In this document: positions 1-8,137 of the stretch, piece after piece
Layout of the letters: each line of letters starts with the position of its first letter
Numbering within the stretch: the first letter of the stretch is position 1
From: JAIVGZ01 sp964552205
GTDB taxonomy: Bacteria; Pseudomonadota; Gammaproteobacteria; Natronospirales; JAIVGZ01
Reading direction: 5' to 3'
Length of the DNA: 21,650 nucleotides
Assembly: GCA_964552205.1 (NCBI GenBank)
Contig: CAZKFT010000032.1
Coordinates: 1-21,650, forward strand
The notes under the pieces: model-generated
Told to the model about the DNA's origin: nothing
Databases searched by the model: none
Seen by the model: only the letters and a program-made list of their open reading frames with translations
Position numbers and translations under genes: made by a program

Positions 1-61
1 CGTCTAGGGCAAAGATAAGGCGGTCTTTGACGGGGATGTTCTTGTTCGAGAGTTGATTCAT
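1..61 (-). CDS. pyrF: Orotidine 5'-phosphate decarboxylase, N-terminal fragment (cut by window edge)
   Basis: About 20 residues are visible on the minus strand, beginning MNQLSNKNIPVKDRLIFALD. The stretch DRLIFALD matches the first beta strand of PyrF proteins, which decarboxylate OMP to UMP in pyrimidine synthesis. Xanthomonas-type PyrF has a very similar start, as I recall it. Two in-frame ATGs exist, at 61 and 70. The one at 70 lies inside a TATAAT box, so 61 is the likelier start. There is no Shine-Dalgarno sequence ahead of it. The rest of the gene lies outside the window, so the call rests on a short motif only. Confidence 0.6.
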   Translation of the reverse strand, partial: MNQLSNKNIPVKDRLIFALD

Positions 62-68
62 GCCGCTC

Positions 69-74
69 ATTATA
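69..74 (-). promoter_or_regulatory. Candidate -10 box (TATAAT) for pyrF
   Basis: A perfect TATAAT reads leftward and ends 7 bases before the ATG at 61. A transcript starting at the usual distance would begin at about base 62, essentially at the start codon. No good -35 hexamer is seen 16-18 bases further upstream, where REP-like sequence begins. The promoter is inferred from the -10 match alone. Confidence 0.4.
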
Positions 75-80
75 CCGAGC

Positions 81-107
81 GATTCGCGGCCGGAGGGCCG
101 CTCCCAC
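81..107 (-). repeat. REP-like palindrome 1
   Basis: On the minus strand the unit begins GTGGGAGCGGCCCTCCGGCC. It contains a perfect 6-bp stem, GCGGCC against GGCCGC at 86-101, with a 4-base loop. The GTGGGAGCGGCC head followed by a GC-rich hairpin is the pattern of repetitive extragenic palindromes in Pseudomonas and Xanthomonadales. It lies just upstream of pyrF. Copy number elsewhere in the genome cannot be seen here. Confidence 0.6.
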
Positions 108-137
108 GAGCTAGCGAGGCGGAGTGATGTGGATTTT

Positions 138-171
138 CCGGGGCCGTGGGCGCCAGGGACGGCGCCCCCGG
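138..171. repeat. GC-rich palindrome 2 in the dgt-pyrF gap
   Basis: GGGCGCC (148-154) and GGCGCCC (161-167) form a perfect 7-bp stem around a 6-base loop. An alternative fold pairs CCGGGG (138-143) plus CCGT (144-147) with ACGG (159-162) plus CCCCGG (166-171). No T-run follows on either strand, so it is not a standard intrinsic terminator. It sits between two REP-like units and probably belongs to the same repeat cluster. Confidence 0.45.
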
Positions 172-223
172 AGCGTACAGGGATGTATTCACAGCGTCCC
201 CGGAGAATCACACATCCGATGCC

Positions 224-267
224 GAGCGGGGAGGGCCGCTCCCAAGGGGAGCACCGCTCCTACGGGG
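224..267 (-). repeat. REP-like palindrome 3, two adjacent units
   Basis: GAGCGG (224-229) pairs with CCGCTC (236-241) around a 6-base loop. GGAGC (248-252) pairs with GCTCC (256-260) around a 3-base loop. On the minus strand these read GTAGGAGCGG and GGGAGCGGCC, the same head motif as the unit at 81-107. The pair starts 3 bases after the dgt stop codon, so it forms the 3' untranslated end of the dgt message. It may stabilise or end the transcript, although no T-run follows. Confidence 0.5.
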
Positions 268-270
268 TGG

Positions 271-1401
271 TCAGGAGATGCGGGCCAGTTCGGAACTGGC
301 ATAGCGGTCGGTCATGCCCGCGATGTAGTCGGCCACCATGCGAGCCCGCCCAGCCTCCCCCCGCGTCGCTTCGGCGCGCTCAGCCCGGGCAGCCGAATCA
401 GGGGGCATGAGACTGGGGTCCGCAAAGAAGGCCTCAAACAGGGCAGTCACAGTATGGCGGGCGGTGTCCGTCATCTCCCGCACCTGTTCATGGCGATAGA
501 GGTTGTTTCGCAGGAACCTCTTGAGCTCGAGGTTCATTTCCCGCATTTCAGCGCTGAACTGGATGCACGGCTCCGCCGCAGCGCGCACGGCCTCAATGTC
601 CCGGGGTTGGATACGTGCGACCGCGCTACGGCTCGCCGCGACCAAGTCGTCCACTTGGCGGCCAATCATGCGACGCACAGTCTCGTAGATCATGCGCCGC
701 TTCGGGAGGTTTGGGTGTCGTTGAAGCACGATTTCCTGCAACTCACGGAAGAGCGCTGTTTCGCGCAACTGGTCGAGCGTGATGATGCCCGCCCGGAGCC
801 CGTCGTCCACATCATGGTTGTTGTAGGCGATTTCATCGGCCAGATTGGCGAGTTGCGCCTCTGCGCCAGGAAAGGTCTTGTCGAGAAAGCGCTGCCCAAC
901 CTCACCGAGGCGCCGTGCGTTTTCCAGTGAGCAATGTTTGAGGATGCCCTCGCGCGTTTCGAATGTCAGGTTCAAACCGTCGAATTCTGCGTAGCGCTCT
1001 TCAAGCTCGTCCACCACACGCAGAGACTGCAGATTGTGCTCGAATCCGCCATAGGGCTTCATGCATGCGTTCAGTGCGTCTTGTCCCGCATGGCCGAAGG
1101 GCGTATGCCCGACATCGTGTGCCAGTGCGATGGCTTCCGTAAGATCCTCGTCCAGACTGAGGCCGCGAGCGATGGTTCGCGCGATCTGCGCGACCTCCAG
1201 CGAATGGGTGAGACGGGTGCGGAACATGTCGCCGACATGGTTCACGAAGACCTGGGTCTTGTACTCCAATCGGCGGAAGGCTGCGCAATGGACGATTCGG
1301 TCCCGGTCGCGCTGAAACTCCGACCGCATACCGGGCGGCGGCTCCTGATGCCGCCGTCCGCGGCTCTTTTCAGGGTTGGCGGCCCAGGGTGCACGGCTCA
1401 T
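271..1401 (-). CDS. dgt: Deoxyguanosinetriphosphate triphosphohydrolase-like HD protein
   Basis: 376 residues of the HD-domain dNTP triphosphohydrolase family, which split dNTPs into deoxynucleosides and triphosphate. The metal site is complete: H66 in RLTHSLEV, H95-D96 in ALAHDVGHTPFGH, and D189 in LADEIAYNNHDVDD. The length fits the shorter dGTPase-like type rather than E. coli Dgt at about 505 residues, so its dNTP preference is uncertain. The ATG overlaps the aroB stop by 4 bases (ATGA), which indicates translational coupling. It is the last gene of the leftward pilM-aroB block. A role in balancing dNTP pools is known for the family. Confidence 0.9.
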   Translation of the reverse strand: MSRAPWAANPEKSRGRRHQEPPPGMRSEFQRDRDRIVHCAAFRRLEYKTQVFVNHVGDMFRTRLTHSLEVAQIARTIARGLSLDEDLTEAIALAHDVGHTPFGHAGQDALNACMKPYGGFEHNLQSLRVVDELEERYAEFDGLNLTFETREGILKHCSLENARRLGEVGQRFLDKTFPGAEAQLANLADEIAYNNHDVDDGLRAGIITLDQLRETALFRELQEIVLQRHPNLPKRRMIYETVRRMIGRQVDDLVAASRSAVARIQPRDIEAVRAAAEPCIQFSAEMREMNLELKRFLRNNLYRHEQVREMTDTARHTVTALFEAFFADPSLMPPDSAARAERAEATRGEAGRARMVADYIAGMTDRYASSELARIS

Positions 1402-2477
1402 GAAGGTGCACCTGTGAACTCGCGCAGCGTGAGATCGAGTGCCGCCCGCGGGTAGTCTGCGGTCACCACAGCCTGCCCAGGGCCTCGCAGCAGCACAAGC
1501 CGGATCTGTCCACCGAGATTCTTCTTGTCACGCCCCATGAGCTCGAGCAGCGCTTCCGCATCCGGTGCCGGCGCTGGCAAGGCGGACGGAAGTCCCGCGG
1601 CTTCGATTAGCGCACGAACCCGTCTCACAAGCACCGGATCCACCCACCCCAAGCACTGAGACAGGTGTGCGGCCATCAGCAGGCCCAGCGCCACGGCCTC
1701 GCCGTGCACCAGCGCGCCGGCATAAGCGGTCTCCAGAGCGTGTCCGAAGGTATGCCCCAGATTCAGCTGGGCGCGTTGTCCTTGTTCCGTTTCATCCGCC
1801 GCCACGATGCGTGCCTTGATGGCACAGCACCGATAGATGACTTCCGCAAGCGATGTTGCGTCGCCTGCCATCAGCTCATCCATGTGCTGCTCCAACCAGT
1901 CAAAACTCTCCTCACCGTCCAGCAAAAGTGTCTTGATGATTTCTGCCATACCAGCGGAGCGTTCGCGCGGGGGTAGGGTGGCCAGGAAGTCAGTGTCGAT
2001 GATGACGCGCCGTGGCTGATGGAATGCCCCGATCAGGTTTTTGCCCAAAGCATGGTTGACCGCAGTTTTACCGCCAACCGAGGAATCGACCTGCGCTAAC
2101 AAGGTGGTTGGGACCTGTATGAACGCGATGCCCCGATGGAAAGTTGCTGCAGCAAACCCTGTGACATCGCCGATGACGCCTCCGCCAAACGCAATGAAGG
2201 AGCCATCACGCCCCACTCCTGCCTCGACCGCGTGGCGCACTATCGCGTCCACCGAGTCCAAGGACTTGACCTGTTCACCGTCTGGAAGGGTCATCACTGT
2301 ATGTGGGTGCGTACCGAGAGCCCGGCGCAGCGTTTCGATGTGCAGAGCCGCCACGGTTTCGCTGGTGATGACCACACTCTTGGGGCCCAGGGCATCCAGC
2401 CACCGCTCGGCAATCGTCCCCGATCCGATATGAATGGGGTAGCTTCTGTCCCCCAGTTGTACGGTCATGTCATGCAT
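1398..2477 (-). CDS. aroB: 3-dehydroquinate synthase
   Basis: 359 residues. AroB converts DAHP to 3-dehydroquinate, the second step of the shikimate pathway, using NAD+ and a divalent metal. Visible signatures are the nucleotide-binding GGGVIGD (98-104), QVPTTLLAQVDSSVGGKTAVN, and the metal ligands E179 (GMAEIIK), H242 (LGHTFGH) and H258 (VHGEAV). The length matches the family (E. coli about 362). The start at 2477 overlaps aroK by 8 bases. An alternative ATG lies three codons in (MTVQLGDRSYPI). The pairing aroK-aroB next to pilQ is conserved in many gammaproteobacteria. Confidence 0.96.
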   Translation of the reverse strand: MHDMTVQLGDRSYPIHIGSGTIAERWLDALGPKSVVITSETVAALHIETLRRALGTHPHTVMTLPDGEQVKSLDSVDAIVRHAVEAGVGRDGSFIAFGGGVIGDVTGFAAATFHRGIAFIQVPTTLLAQVDSSVGGKTAVNHALGKNLIGAFHQPRRVIIDTDFLATLPPRERSAGMAEIIKTLLLDGEESFDWLEQHMDELMAGDATSLAEVIYRCCAIKARIVAADETEQGQRAQLNLGHTFGHALETAYAGALVHGEAVALGLLMAAHLSQCLGWVDPVLVRRVRALIEAAGLPSALPAPAPDAEALLELMGRDKKNLGGQIRLVLLRGPGQAVVTADYPRAALDLTLREFTGAPS

Positions 2478-2982
2478 CGATGAGACTCAGGATGGTTCGG
2501 ACGACATCGTGGACACGCCGGCCATCGGTATTGACGATGTGGTGCGCTATTTCACGGTACAGGGGTTCACGCTGTGCCAGCAATTCCGTCAGTCTCCGTT
2601 CCGGGTCCGGGGTGTCCAACAACGGCCGGTGCGCGCGGTTTCGCGTACGTCCAAGCTGTTGTGCCACGCTGGCCTGTAGATAGATGACCGTGCCGTGAGC
2701 TGAGAGATCCGCCCTGTTGGCTGGATCAAGAACCACGCCGCCGCCCGTTGCCAGAACTACCCAGGGGCGTGTCACCAGCTCGGCGACGACCTGGCGTTCG
2801 CGCGCCCGGAAGCCGGCTTCGTTCTCGCGTTCGAAGATATAGGCGATATCCACGCCGGTCCGACGCTGGACTTCAGCGTCGGTATCGTGGAACTCGCGTT
2901 TGAGCCGTCGGGCGAGAGCCCGGCCGATGGCGCTCTTACCCGCGCCCATCGGCCCGATAAGAAAGATTGAACCGCCGATCAA
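2470..2982 (-). CDS. aroK: Shikimate kinase
   Basis: 170 residues. Phosphorylates shikimate to shikimate-3-phosphate with ATP. The Walker A loop GPMGAGKS is at 10-17, the substrate acids D33 and D35 lie in FHDTDAE, the GGG of the shikimate site is at 80-82, and a lid arginine is near R119 in RNRAHRPLL. The start codon is TTG at 2982, overlapping the pilQ stop in the sequence TTGA. The next in-frame ATG lies inside the P-loop, so it cannot be the start. Coupling to pilQ translation is likely. The gene feeds the next enzyme pair with aroB. Confidence 0.95.
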   Translation of the reverse strand: MIGGSIFLIGPMGAGKSAIGRALARRLKREFHDTDAEVQRRTGVDIAYIFERENEAGFRARERQVVAELVTRPWVVLATGGGVVLDPANRADLSAHGTVIYLQASVAQQLGRTRNRAHRPLLDTPDPERRLTELLAQREPLYREIAHHIVNTDGRRVHDVVRTILSLIDA

Positions 2983-5123
2983 TTCAGGCGCATGCCTTCC
3001 TTGATGATTTTCGGGGTCACGAAGATCAGGAGCTCGGCCTTGTCCGCAACCGCACGGCGCTGGCGGAACAGAGCGCCCAAGCCCGGGATGTCGCCAAGCA
3101 ATGGCACTTTGGTTTCCGCCTCAAGGCGGGTGGTCTCGTAAATACCGCCCAGTACCACCGTCTCGCCGTTGTCTACGAGAACCTGCGTGATGACACGGCG
3201 GGTATCGATGGAGGGTACGAAACCGCCCGTCGCACTCGGCACCTGCTGGCCAACGCTGTCCTTGCTCACATTCAGGTCCATGATGACGCGGTCATCCGGA
3301 GTGATCTGTGGGGTCACGACCAAGCTCAACACCGCGCTGGCAAACTGCGTGGAAGTCGCGCCGCTGGCCGAAGACTCTTGGTACGGAATCTGCACACCCT
3401 GCTCGATTGAGCCTTCGCGCTGGTTGGCGGTTAGGACACGCGGGCTGGAAACCACTTCACCACGCCCTTCGGCCTGCAGTGCGGAAAGCTCGAGGTCAAC
3501 GAGGTAGTCCGCGCCAAGAATGGCAAACGCTGCCCGGCCGGCGGGGGCCGATACCGGAAGATTCACGTTGAGGCGCTCTGCCGGGTTGCCGGTGGTGATG
3601 CCGACCGGGAAGGGCGAACCGGTATTGCCGACGTTCGAGATTGCAGTGCCTGCCATGACGTCTGTGGCATCCAGACTACCGCTGGTGCCGATGATGCCGC
3701 TCTGACCATGACGGCGGACATGGGTTGCACCGAAGCGCGCACCCAGTTCGCGGGTGAAGTCACTGTTGGCAATGACGATGCGTGACTCGATGAGAACCTG
3801 ACGGACCGGGACATCGAGCTGGCGAATCAATCGGCGGATGTCCTCAAGACGCTCCGAAGTATCCATCACCAACAGGGTGTTGGTACGGTCATCAATGGTC
3901 ACATTGCCGCGGCCGGAGAGCATGGATGCTGACTCGGACCGGATGAGTGCAGCCAGCTCGGATGCCTTGGCGTAATTGATCTGGATGAACTCGGAACGCA
4001 GTGGCGCGAGCTCCTGAATGTCGCGACGTGACTCCAGCTCAACACGCTCGCGCGCTGCGATTTCTTCCGCCGGAGCAACCAGCATGACATTGCCTGTCTG
4101 GCGCATCGCAAGTCCGCGCGTGCGCAGGATGATGTCCAGCGCCTGGTCCCAAGGCACGTTCTGCAAGCGCAGGGTGAGGTTGCCACGCACGCTGTCACTG
4201 ACCACAAGGTTCAGCTGCGAGATATCCGCTATGATCTGTAGCACTGCGCGCGTTTCGATGTTCTGGAAATTGAGCGTGAGGCGCTCACCCGTGAAGTTCT
4301 GCTGTTCCCTGCGCTCTGCCTCTTCCTCGGCAACGCTCATCGGCTTGAGCTCGACGGTGAACATGTTGTCGGACTGATAAGCGAGTTGGCTGTAGCGCCC
4401 GGTCCCGCCGATGACCACCTGGATGTTGCCGGCGGTCCTGCGGGTATCAATCGTGGTGACCGGTGTCGCGAAATCCATGACATCCAGGCGGCGGATGAGA
4501 CTGTCGGCTACCTGTGCGTTGCGGAACTCGACAATGATGCGCTCGCCTTCCTCACGGAGGTCCACCAATACCGACGGATCCGAAAGTTCGACGATGACGC
4601 GACCCTCGCCCGCCGGGCCGCGGCGGAAATCCAGGTTCCGAATGGTGTGCGCTGTGTGTCGTGGGGCATCCGCACGCCGCTCGCTGCCGGAGAACTCTGT
4701 CGAACGCGCCACGCTGGCGGTCGGCTGCAAGGTCACGACAAGATAGTTTCCGTCCGTCCGCGTTTCGTAAGCAGTCATATCCGTCAGGTTGAGCACGACG
4801 CGCGTACGCCCCTGAGCCTCGGCGCTGGTCACGGTACGAAGCGGTCCGATACCGACATCCTGGCGACGCTGCGCGAGCTTGTTGCTTGTGCCCGGCAAAT
4901 CAAAGGCAATCCGCGCAGGGTTGTCGATGGTGAAGCTGAGTGGTTCAGGCATGGTGCCAGAAAGACGCATGCGCACCTGGACCTGCTCGCCCGGCAGGGC
5001 CGAGACCTCGATTGCCTCCAGTGCCGTGTCGTCTTGGGCCTCGATGGCCGGGGCGGTGCCCAGCAACAAGGCGCTGGCAAGCAGCGTCAGGAGAAAGGAA
5101 ATGGGTCGTTTTTTGGTGGTCAT
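2979..5123 (-). CDS. pilQ: Type IV pilus secretin PilQ
   Basis: 714 residues. PilQ forms the outer-membrane ring through which the pilus fibre passes. In order: a signal peptide (about 1-29, charged MTTKKR then a hydrophobic run, cut near IEA-Q); two AMIN regions that bind peptidoglycan (about 35-130 and 160-265); an STN segment starting LTLNFQNIETRAVLQIIADI; an N1/NolW segment (about 380-445, with IDDRTNTLLVMD); and the secretin core ending in VVLGGIYETT, VPLLGDIPGLGALFR and LLIFVTPKII. It is full length with no break. The ATG at 5123 is 13 bases after the pilP stop. It works with PilP, which docks it to the PilMNO platform. Confidence 0.96.
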   Translation of the reverse strand: MTTKKRPISFLLTLLASALLLGTAPAIEAQDDTALEAIEVSALPGEQVQVRMRLSGTMPEPLSFTIDNPARIAFDLPGTSNKLAQRRQDVGIGPLRTVTSAEAQGRTRVVLNLTDMTAYETRTDGNYLVVTLQPTASVARSTEFSGSERRADAPRHTAHTIRNLDFRRGPAGEGRVIVELSDPSVLVDLREEGERIIVEFRNAQVADSLIRRLDVMDFATPVTTIDTRRTAGNIQVVIGGTGRYSQLAYQSDNMFTVELKPMSVAEEEAERREQQNFTGERLTLNFQNIETRAVLQIIADISQLNLVVSDSVRGNLTLRLQNVPWDQALDIILRTRGLAMRQTGNVMLVAPAEEIAARERVELESRRDIQELAPLRSEFIQINYAKASELAALIRSESASMLSGRGNVTIDDRTNTLLVMDTSERLEDIRRLIRQLDVPVRQVLIESRIVIANSDFTRELGARFGATHVRRHGQSGIIGTSGSLDATDVMAGTAISNVGNTGSPFPVGITTGNPAERLNVNLPVSAPAGRAAFAILGADYLVDLELSALQAEGRGEVVSSPRVLTANQREGSIEQGVQIPYQESSASGATSTQFASAVLSLVVTPQITPDDRVIMDLNVSKDSVGQQVPSATGGFVPSIDTRRVITQVLVDNGETVVLGGIYETTRLEAETKVPLLGDIPGLGALFRQRRAVADKAELLIFVTPKIIKEGMRLN

Positions 5124-5136
5124 GACGGCGTCCTCA

Positions 5137-5661
5137 TCATTCGCTCAGTGCAATGCCAGCTTGACGCTCTGTCCAGCCGCCAGTGCCGTCCGGGATGATC
5201 TCGGTCAGTTCGATACGGATTTCGTTGATGGAGCTGATTCGGCCATGGTTCTGGCCGAGATATTCACCTACACGCACACGATGGATGGAACCATCGTTTG
5301 CAAGGATAAGGCCATACATTTCGTTTTGCATCAGGATGGTGCCAACCATGCGCAGTGAGTCCAGAGGAAACTCCTCGAGGAACTCGCGCGGGCGATCAAA
5401 GTCGGGTTGCAACCCGTCACCGGCTGCGCCAGACACCTGCCGTGCGATGGCAGAATCCGGGGTGAATGGTGCGCGCATGTCGTGCGCCGCATAGACGTAA
5501 GTCTCATACGGCTTGACCTGCGGCAGGGGATCGATTCGGCGCGCTGGGCGCTGCTTCATTTCCGCAGTCCAGCCCTCGAGATCGCTCATGTCACGCGAAC
5601 ATCCGCTCAACAGCAGTGATGCGGCAAGGAGGGCGACAAGGGATGCGATACGCGTACTCAT
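5137..5661 (-). CDS. pilP: Type IV pilus lipoprotein PilP
   Basis: 174 residues. The N-terminus is a lipoprotein signal with lipobox LLSGC and the acylated cysteine at C21. A flexible proline-rich stretch (about 40-90) is followed by a small beta domain (about 95-160, with LDSLRMVGTI, YGLILANDGSIHRVRVGEYLGQN). In the family this domain binds the N0 region of PilQ, while the N-terminal stretch binds PilN-PilO. The start ATG overlaps the pilO stop by 4 bases. The length agrees with other PilP proteins. Confidence 0.94.
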   Translation of the reverse strand: MSTRIASLVALLAASLLLSGCSRDMSDLEGWTAEMKQRPARRIDPLPQVKPYETYVYAAHDMRAPFTPDSAIARQVSGAAGDGLQPDFDRPREFLEEFPLDSLRMVGTILMQNEMYGLILANDGSIHRVRVGEYLGQNHGRISSINEIRIELTEIIPDGTGGWTERQAGIALSE

Positions 5662-6290
5662 CGACGGCCCCCCCTCTGCTGCTGACGCGCCGGTTGTGGG
5701 CGGGCCGGAGCCTCTTCCACATAGCGGTAGGTCTTTGCAGTCAGCTCCATGGTCAGTCTTCCCGCTGCTCCCGGAGTGATCTTGATGTCATGCAGGGTGA
5801 CGATGCGCGGTAGCGAGGCCACGTTGCTGGCGAAGGTCGCGAACTCGTGATATCCGCCGGACACCCGCATGCGGATGGGTAGCTCGGCGTAAAAGTCACG
5901 GCTCACTTCCCGCTGTGGCTGGAACAGTTCCTGCTCCAAACCTGCAGCCAAACCGGCCTGGGAGATGTCCACCAGCAGATTGTCAACTTCAGTCTGCCCT
6001 GGCAGTAGCCGCAACATCGCTCCGAAGGTGACCTGCATCTCCTCCAGCTGCGTGCGGTACTGGTCCAGCGCGGCGGCACGTTCCTGCTTGGTATCAAAGC
6101 TGGCTCGCAGCGTCAGCTCTTGCGCTTCCGCATTTTCCTTTGCGACCAACTTGTCCTTGATGACCAAGAAATAGCCACCGATGATGATAATGATAAGAAT
6201 GATGAGTAGCACCGCACCCTGGAACGGGAGCGGCCACGCACCAATCCTGTTGATGTCGAGTGAGCGGAGCTCGTCCATGTTCAGTTTCAT
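5658..6290 (-). CDS. pilO: Type IV pilus inner-membrane protein PilO
   Basis: 210 residues. A short cytoplasmic N-terminus with LRSLDINRIGAWP is followed by one strongly hydrophobic helix (about 24-44, including LIILIIIII), a coiled-coil (about 50-95), and a ferredoxin-like periplasmic domain. In the family PilO pairs with PilN in the inner membrane and aligns PilP and PilQ. The C-terminus is a low-complexity tail rich in P, R and Q. The ATG overlaps the pilN stop by 4 bases. Confidence 0.94.
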   Translation of the reverse strand: MKLNMDELRSLDINRIGAWPLPFQGAVLLIILIIIIIGGYFLVIKDKLVAKENAEAQELTLRASFDTKQERAAALDQYRTQLEEMQVTFGAMLRLLPGQTEVDNLLVDISQAGLAAGLEQELFQPQREVSRDFYAELPIRMRVSGGYHEFATFASNVASLPRIVTLHDIKITPGAAGRLTMELTAKTYRYVEEAPARPQPARQQQRGGRR

Positions 6291-6865
6291 TGGCCTGCCT
6301 CCGCTGCCGCCGCGGCTGCTGCTCGCGGACTGGTCTGGCGTGCATGCAGGATGAACTCCTGTGCGCGATCACGTTGGCGCTGGACCGACTGGATGATGTC
6401 CAAGCGCCCGATGGACAGGTACTGCGAGCTCTCTATGGCCCGCATATAGGCCGAGACCCGGGCGCTGGACTGGGCAACGCCCTTGATTTCCAGGTTCTCG
6501 CCACGCTGCTCTATCGAAGTCACGTGGACACCGTCCGGCAATGTCTTGACCAGTTGGTCGAACAGGTGAACGATCTCCGGGCGACTGGCCTGCAGCTGCT
6601 CGATGACATTCATGCGCGCAAGCAGGGTGTTTTTCTGCTGCTCCAGATCGCGAATTTCCGCGATGCGCCGGTCGAGAATGCGAATCTCAGCCTCCAGATA
6701 CGCATTACGCTGATTCTGGTAGTCGATCATGCCGTCCACGACGGTCATGCCAGCGAAGACGATGACTGCACCGATGCCTGCAGTGATGCCTGCAGCGATG
6801 CCGAAGGTCTTTTGCTGCTCCTTGAGCAGCTCCTGTCGCCAGGGAAGTAGGTTTATACGTGGCAT
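6287..6865 (-). CDS. pilN: Type IV pilus inner-membrane protein PilN
   Basis: 192 residues from ATG 6865. I chose this start because it gives MPRINLLPWR, and RINLLPWR near the N-terminus is the PilM-binding hallmark of PilN. A longer reading frame to 6901 would add 12 unrelated residues inside pilM. One transmembrane helix (about 21-42) is followed by a coiled-coil (about 50-85) and a periplasmic domain. The C-terminus ends in an alanine-rich run. The start lies 1 base after the pilM stop codon. It forms a heterodimer with PilO. Confidence 0.94.
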   Translation of the reverse strand: MPRINLLPWRQELLKEQQKTFGIAAGITAGIGAVIVFAGMTVVDGMIDYQNQRNAYLEAEIRILDRRIAEIRDLEQQKNTLLARMNVIEQLQASRPEIVHLFDQLVKTLPDGVHVTSIEQRGENLEIKGVAQSSARVSAYMRAIESSQYLSIGRLDIIQSVQRQRDRAQEFILHARQTSPRAAAAAAAEAGQ

Positions 6866-6866
6866 G

Positions 6867-7931
6867 TCAGTCGAAACTCCGCAATGCCAGACCGCAGGCA
6901 ATCATCAGCGCGCTCGCATCGCTTTCGGCCAACTGCGCCTTTGCTTTGGAGCTGATTTTCACTTCGCCGAAGGGGTTGCCAACGACCGTGGGGATTCCAA
7001 CACGTTCGGCGATATGGGAATCCACGCCTTTGATGCCGGCGCTACCACCGCAGATGATGAGTTGGTCCAGCGTTTCGTATTCGCTGTTCGAAGAGAGGAA
7101 GAACTGCAGTGAGCGGTTGACCTGCTGTGCCATGTCATCCATGAACGGGACAAGAACCTCGTCTCGATAGTTGTCCGGCAGACCGCCATCCTTCTTGGCC
7201 TTGCCGGCTTCATCGAAGCTGAGGCCATACTGGCGCATGATTTCCTCGGTGAGCTGCTTGCCACCGAAGGCCTGGTCACGCGTGTAGATGATCTTGAGGT
7301 CGTTCAGTACGCTGAGCGTCGTGGTGGTGGCGCCGATATCAATCAGCGCGACGGTGCGTTCCACACCAAGGTCCGGCATCTGGTAGGTGAGCAACCGGCA
7401 CGCGTTTTCAAGCGCGTACGCCTCGATGTCCACAACGCGCGCGGTGATTCCCGCAGCATCCAACACGGCTTGTCGTTGTTCCACGTTCTCGCTTCGCGTG
7501 GCGGCAAGCAGGACGTCGACCATCTCGGGGTCGTTACGGGAAGGGCCGACGACCTCGTAGTCGTAGCTGACCTCTTCGAGCGGGAACGGAATGTACTGGT
7601 CGGCCTGCAGTTCGATTTGTTCTCCGAGCTCCGCGTCATTCAGGTTGCCCGGCATTGGAATGACCTTGGTGATGACAGATGCACCACCAATGGCAACTGC
7701 AGCGTGCTTGAGGCTGCTGCCCGATCGTTTGACGGCTTTGCGCACCGCGTCACCCGCAGCGTCGATGTCAACCACCGTTTTTTCGCTGATTGCACCAACA
7801 GGCATGGCTTCAGCCGCGTAGCACACCAGGCCGAATCCATTGCCTTGCCTTTCAAGCTCGACGAGCTTGACCGCTGACGAGCTGATGTCCAGCCCGATAA
7901 CCGGTTTTGACTTTCGACCGAATGGCAGCAT
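6867..7931 (-). CDS. pilM: Type IV pilus actin-like ATPase PilM
   Basis: 354 residues with an actin/FtsA fold. The phosphate-1 motif is VIGLDISSSAVKLVEL (11-26), the phosphate-2 motif is VALIDIGATTTTLSVL, and the adenosine motif is LIICGGSAGIKGV. PilM sits on the cytoplasmic face and binds the PilN N-terminal peptide. It is the first gene of the leftward block. The start ATG has AAAGGA about 5 bases upstream. A sigma-70-like promoter is proposed at 7997-8024. The gene is divergent from mrcA, as in many gammaproteobacteria. Confidence 0.95.
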   Translation of the reverse strand: MLPFGRKSKPVIGLDISSSAVKLVELERQGNGFGLVCYAAEAMPVGAISEKTVVDIDAAGDAVRKAVKRSGSSLKHAAVAIGGASVITKVIPMPGNLNDAELGEQIELQADQYIPFPLEEVSYDYEVVGPSRNDPEMVDVLLAATRSENVEQRQAVLDAAGITARVVDIEAYALENACRLLTYQMPDLGVERTVALIDIGATTTTLSVLNDLKIIYTRDQAFGGKQLTEEIMRQYGLSFDEAGKAKKDGGLPDNYRDEVLVPFMDDMAQQVNRSLQFFLSSNSEYETLDQLIICGGSAGIKGVDSHIAERVGIPTVVGNPFGEVKISSKAKAQLAESDASALMIACGLALRSFD

Positions 7932-7996
7932 ATTTTCCTTTCTCTACCGGCACCTTGGGAGTGATTCATGCACCGGTGCTTTAAGTCTCCGGACCA

Positions 7997-8024
7997 ACTA
8001 TATACCACGGATTGTGCAAATCAA
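7997..8024 (-). promoter_or_regulatory. Candidate promoter of the pilMNOPQ-aroKB-dgt block
   Basis: On the minus strand TTGATT (8019-8024) and TATAGT (7997-8002) are separated by 16 bases. Each resembles the sigma-70 consensus. The start site would fall near 7990, giving a leader of about 60 bases before pilM. A 10-bp palindrome GCACCGGTGC (7970-7979) lies in that leader and could be an operator or just chance. Confidence 0.5.
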
Positions 8025-8083
8025 ATATAAGGGAGTCCCTTCCTGACGGAACCGTGGCCCTCGCGGGGTGTCCACCCCCACCA

Positions 8084-8089
8084 TATAAT
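8084..8089 (+). promoter_or_regulatory. Candidate -10 box (TATAAT) for mrcA
   Basis: A perfect TATAAT lies 48 bases before the mrcA ATG. No -35-like hexamer is found at the normal spacing. Instead a small hairpin, GGGGT (8065-8069) against ACCCC (8074-8078), ends 5 bases before the -10. No Shine-Dalgarno sequence is seen before the ATG at 8138. Confidence 0.45.
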
Positions 8090-8137
8090 GTGTACCTTGC
8101 CTGAGCTGGCCACGACCCTTGGTGCTTTACTGTTCCC

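Noticed and set aside
124..930. Rightward open frame of 268 codons over the REP cluster and dgt
   Set aside because: It reads through palindromic repeats and antisense to dgt, whose HD motifs are intact.
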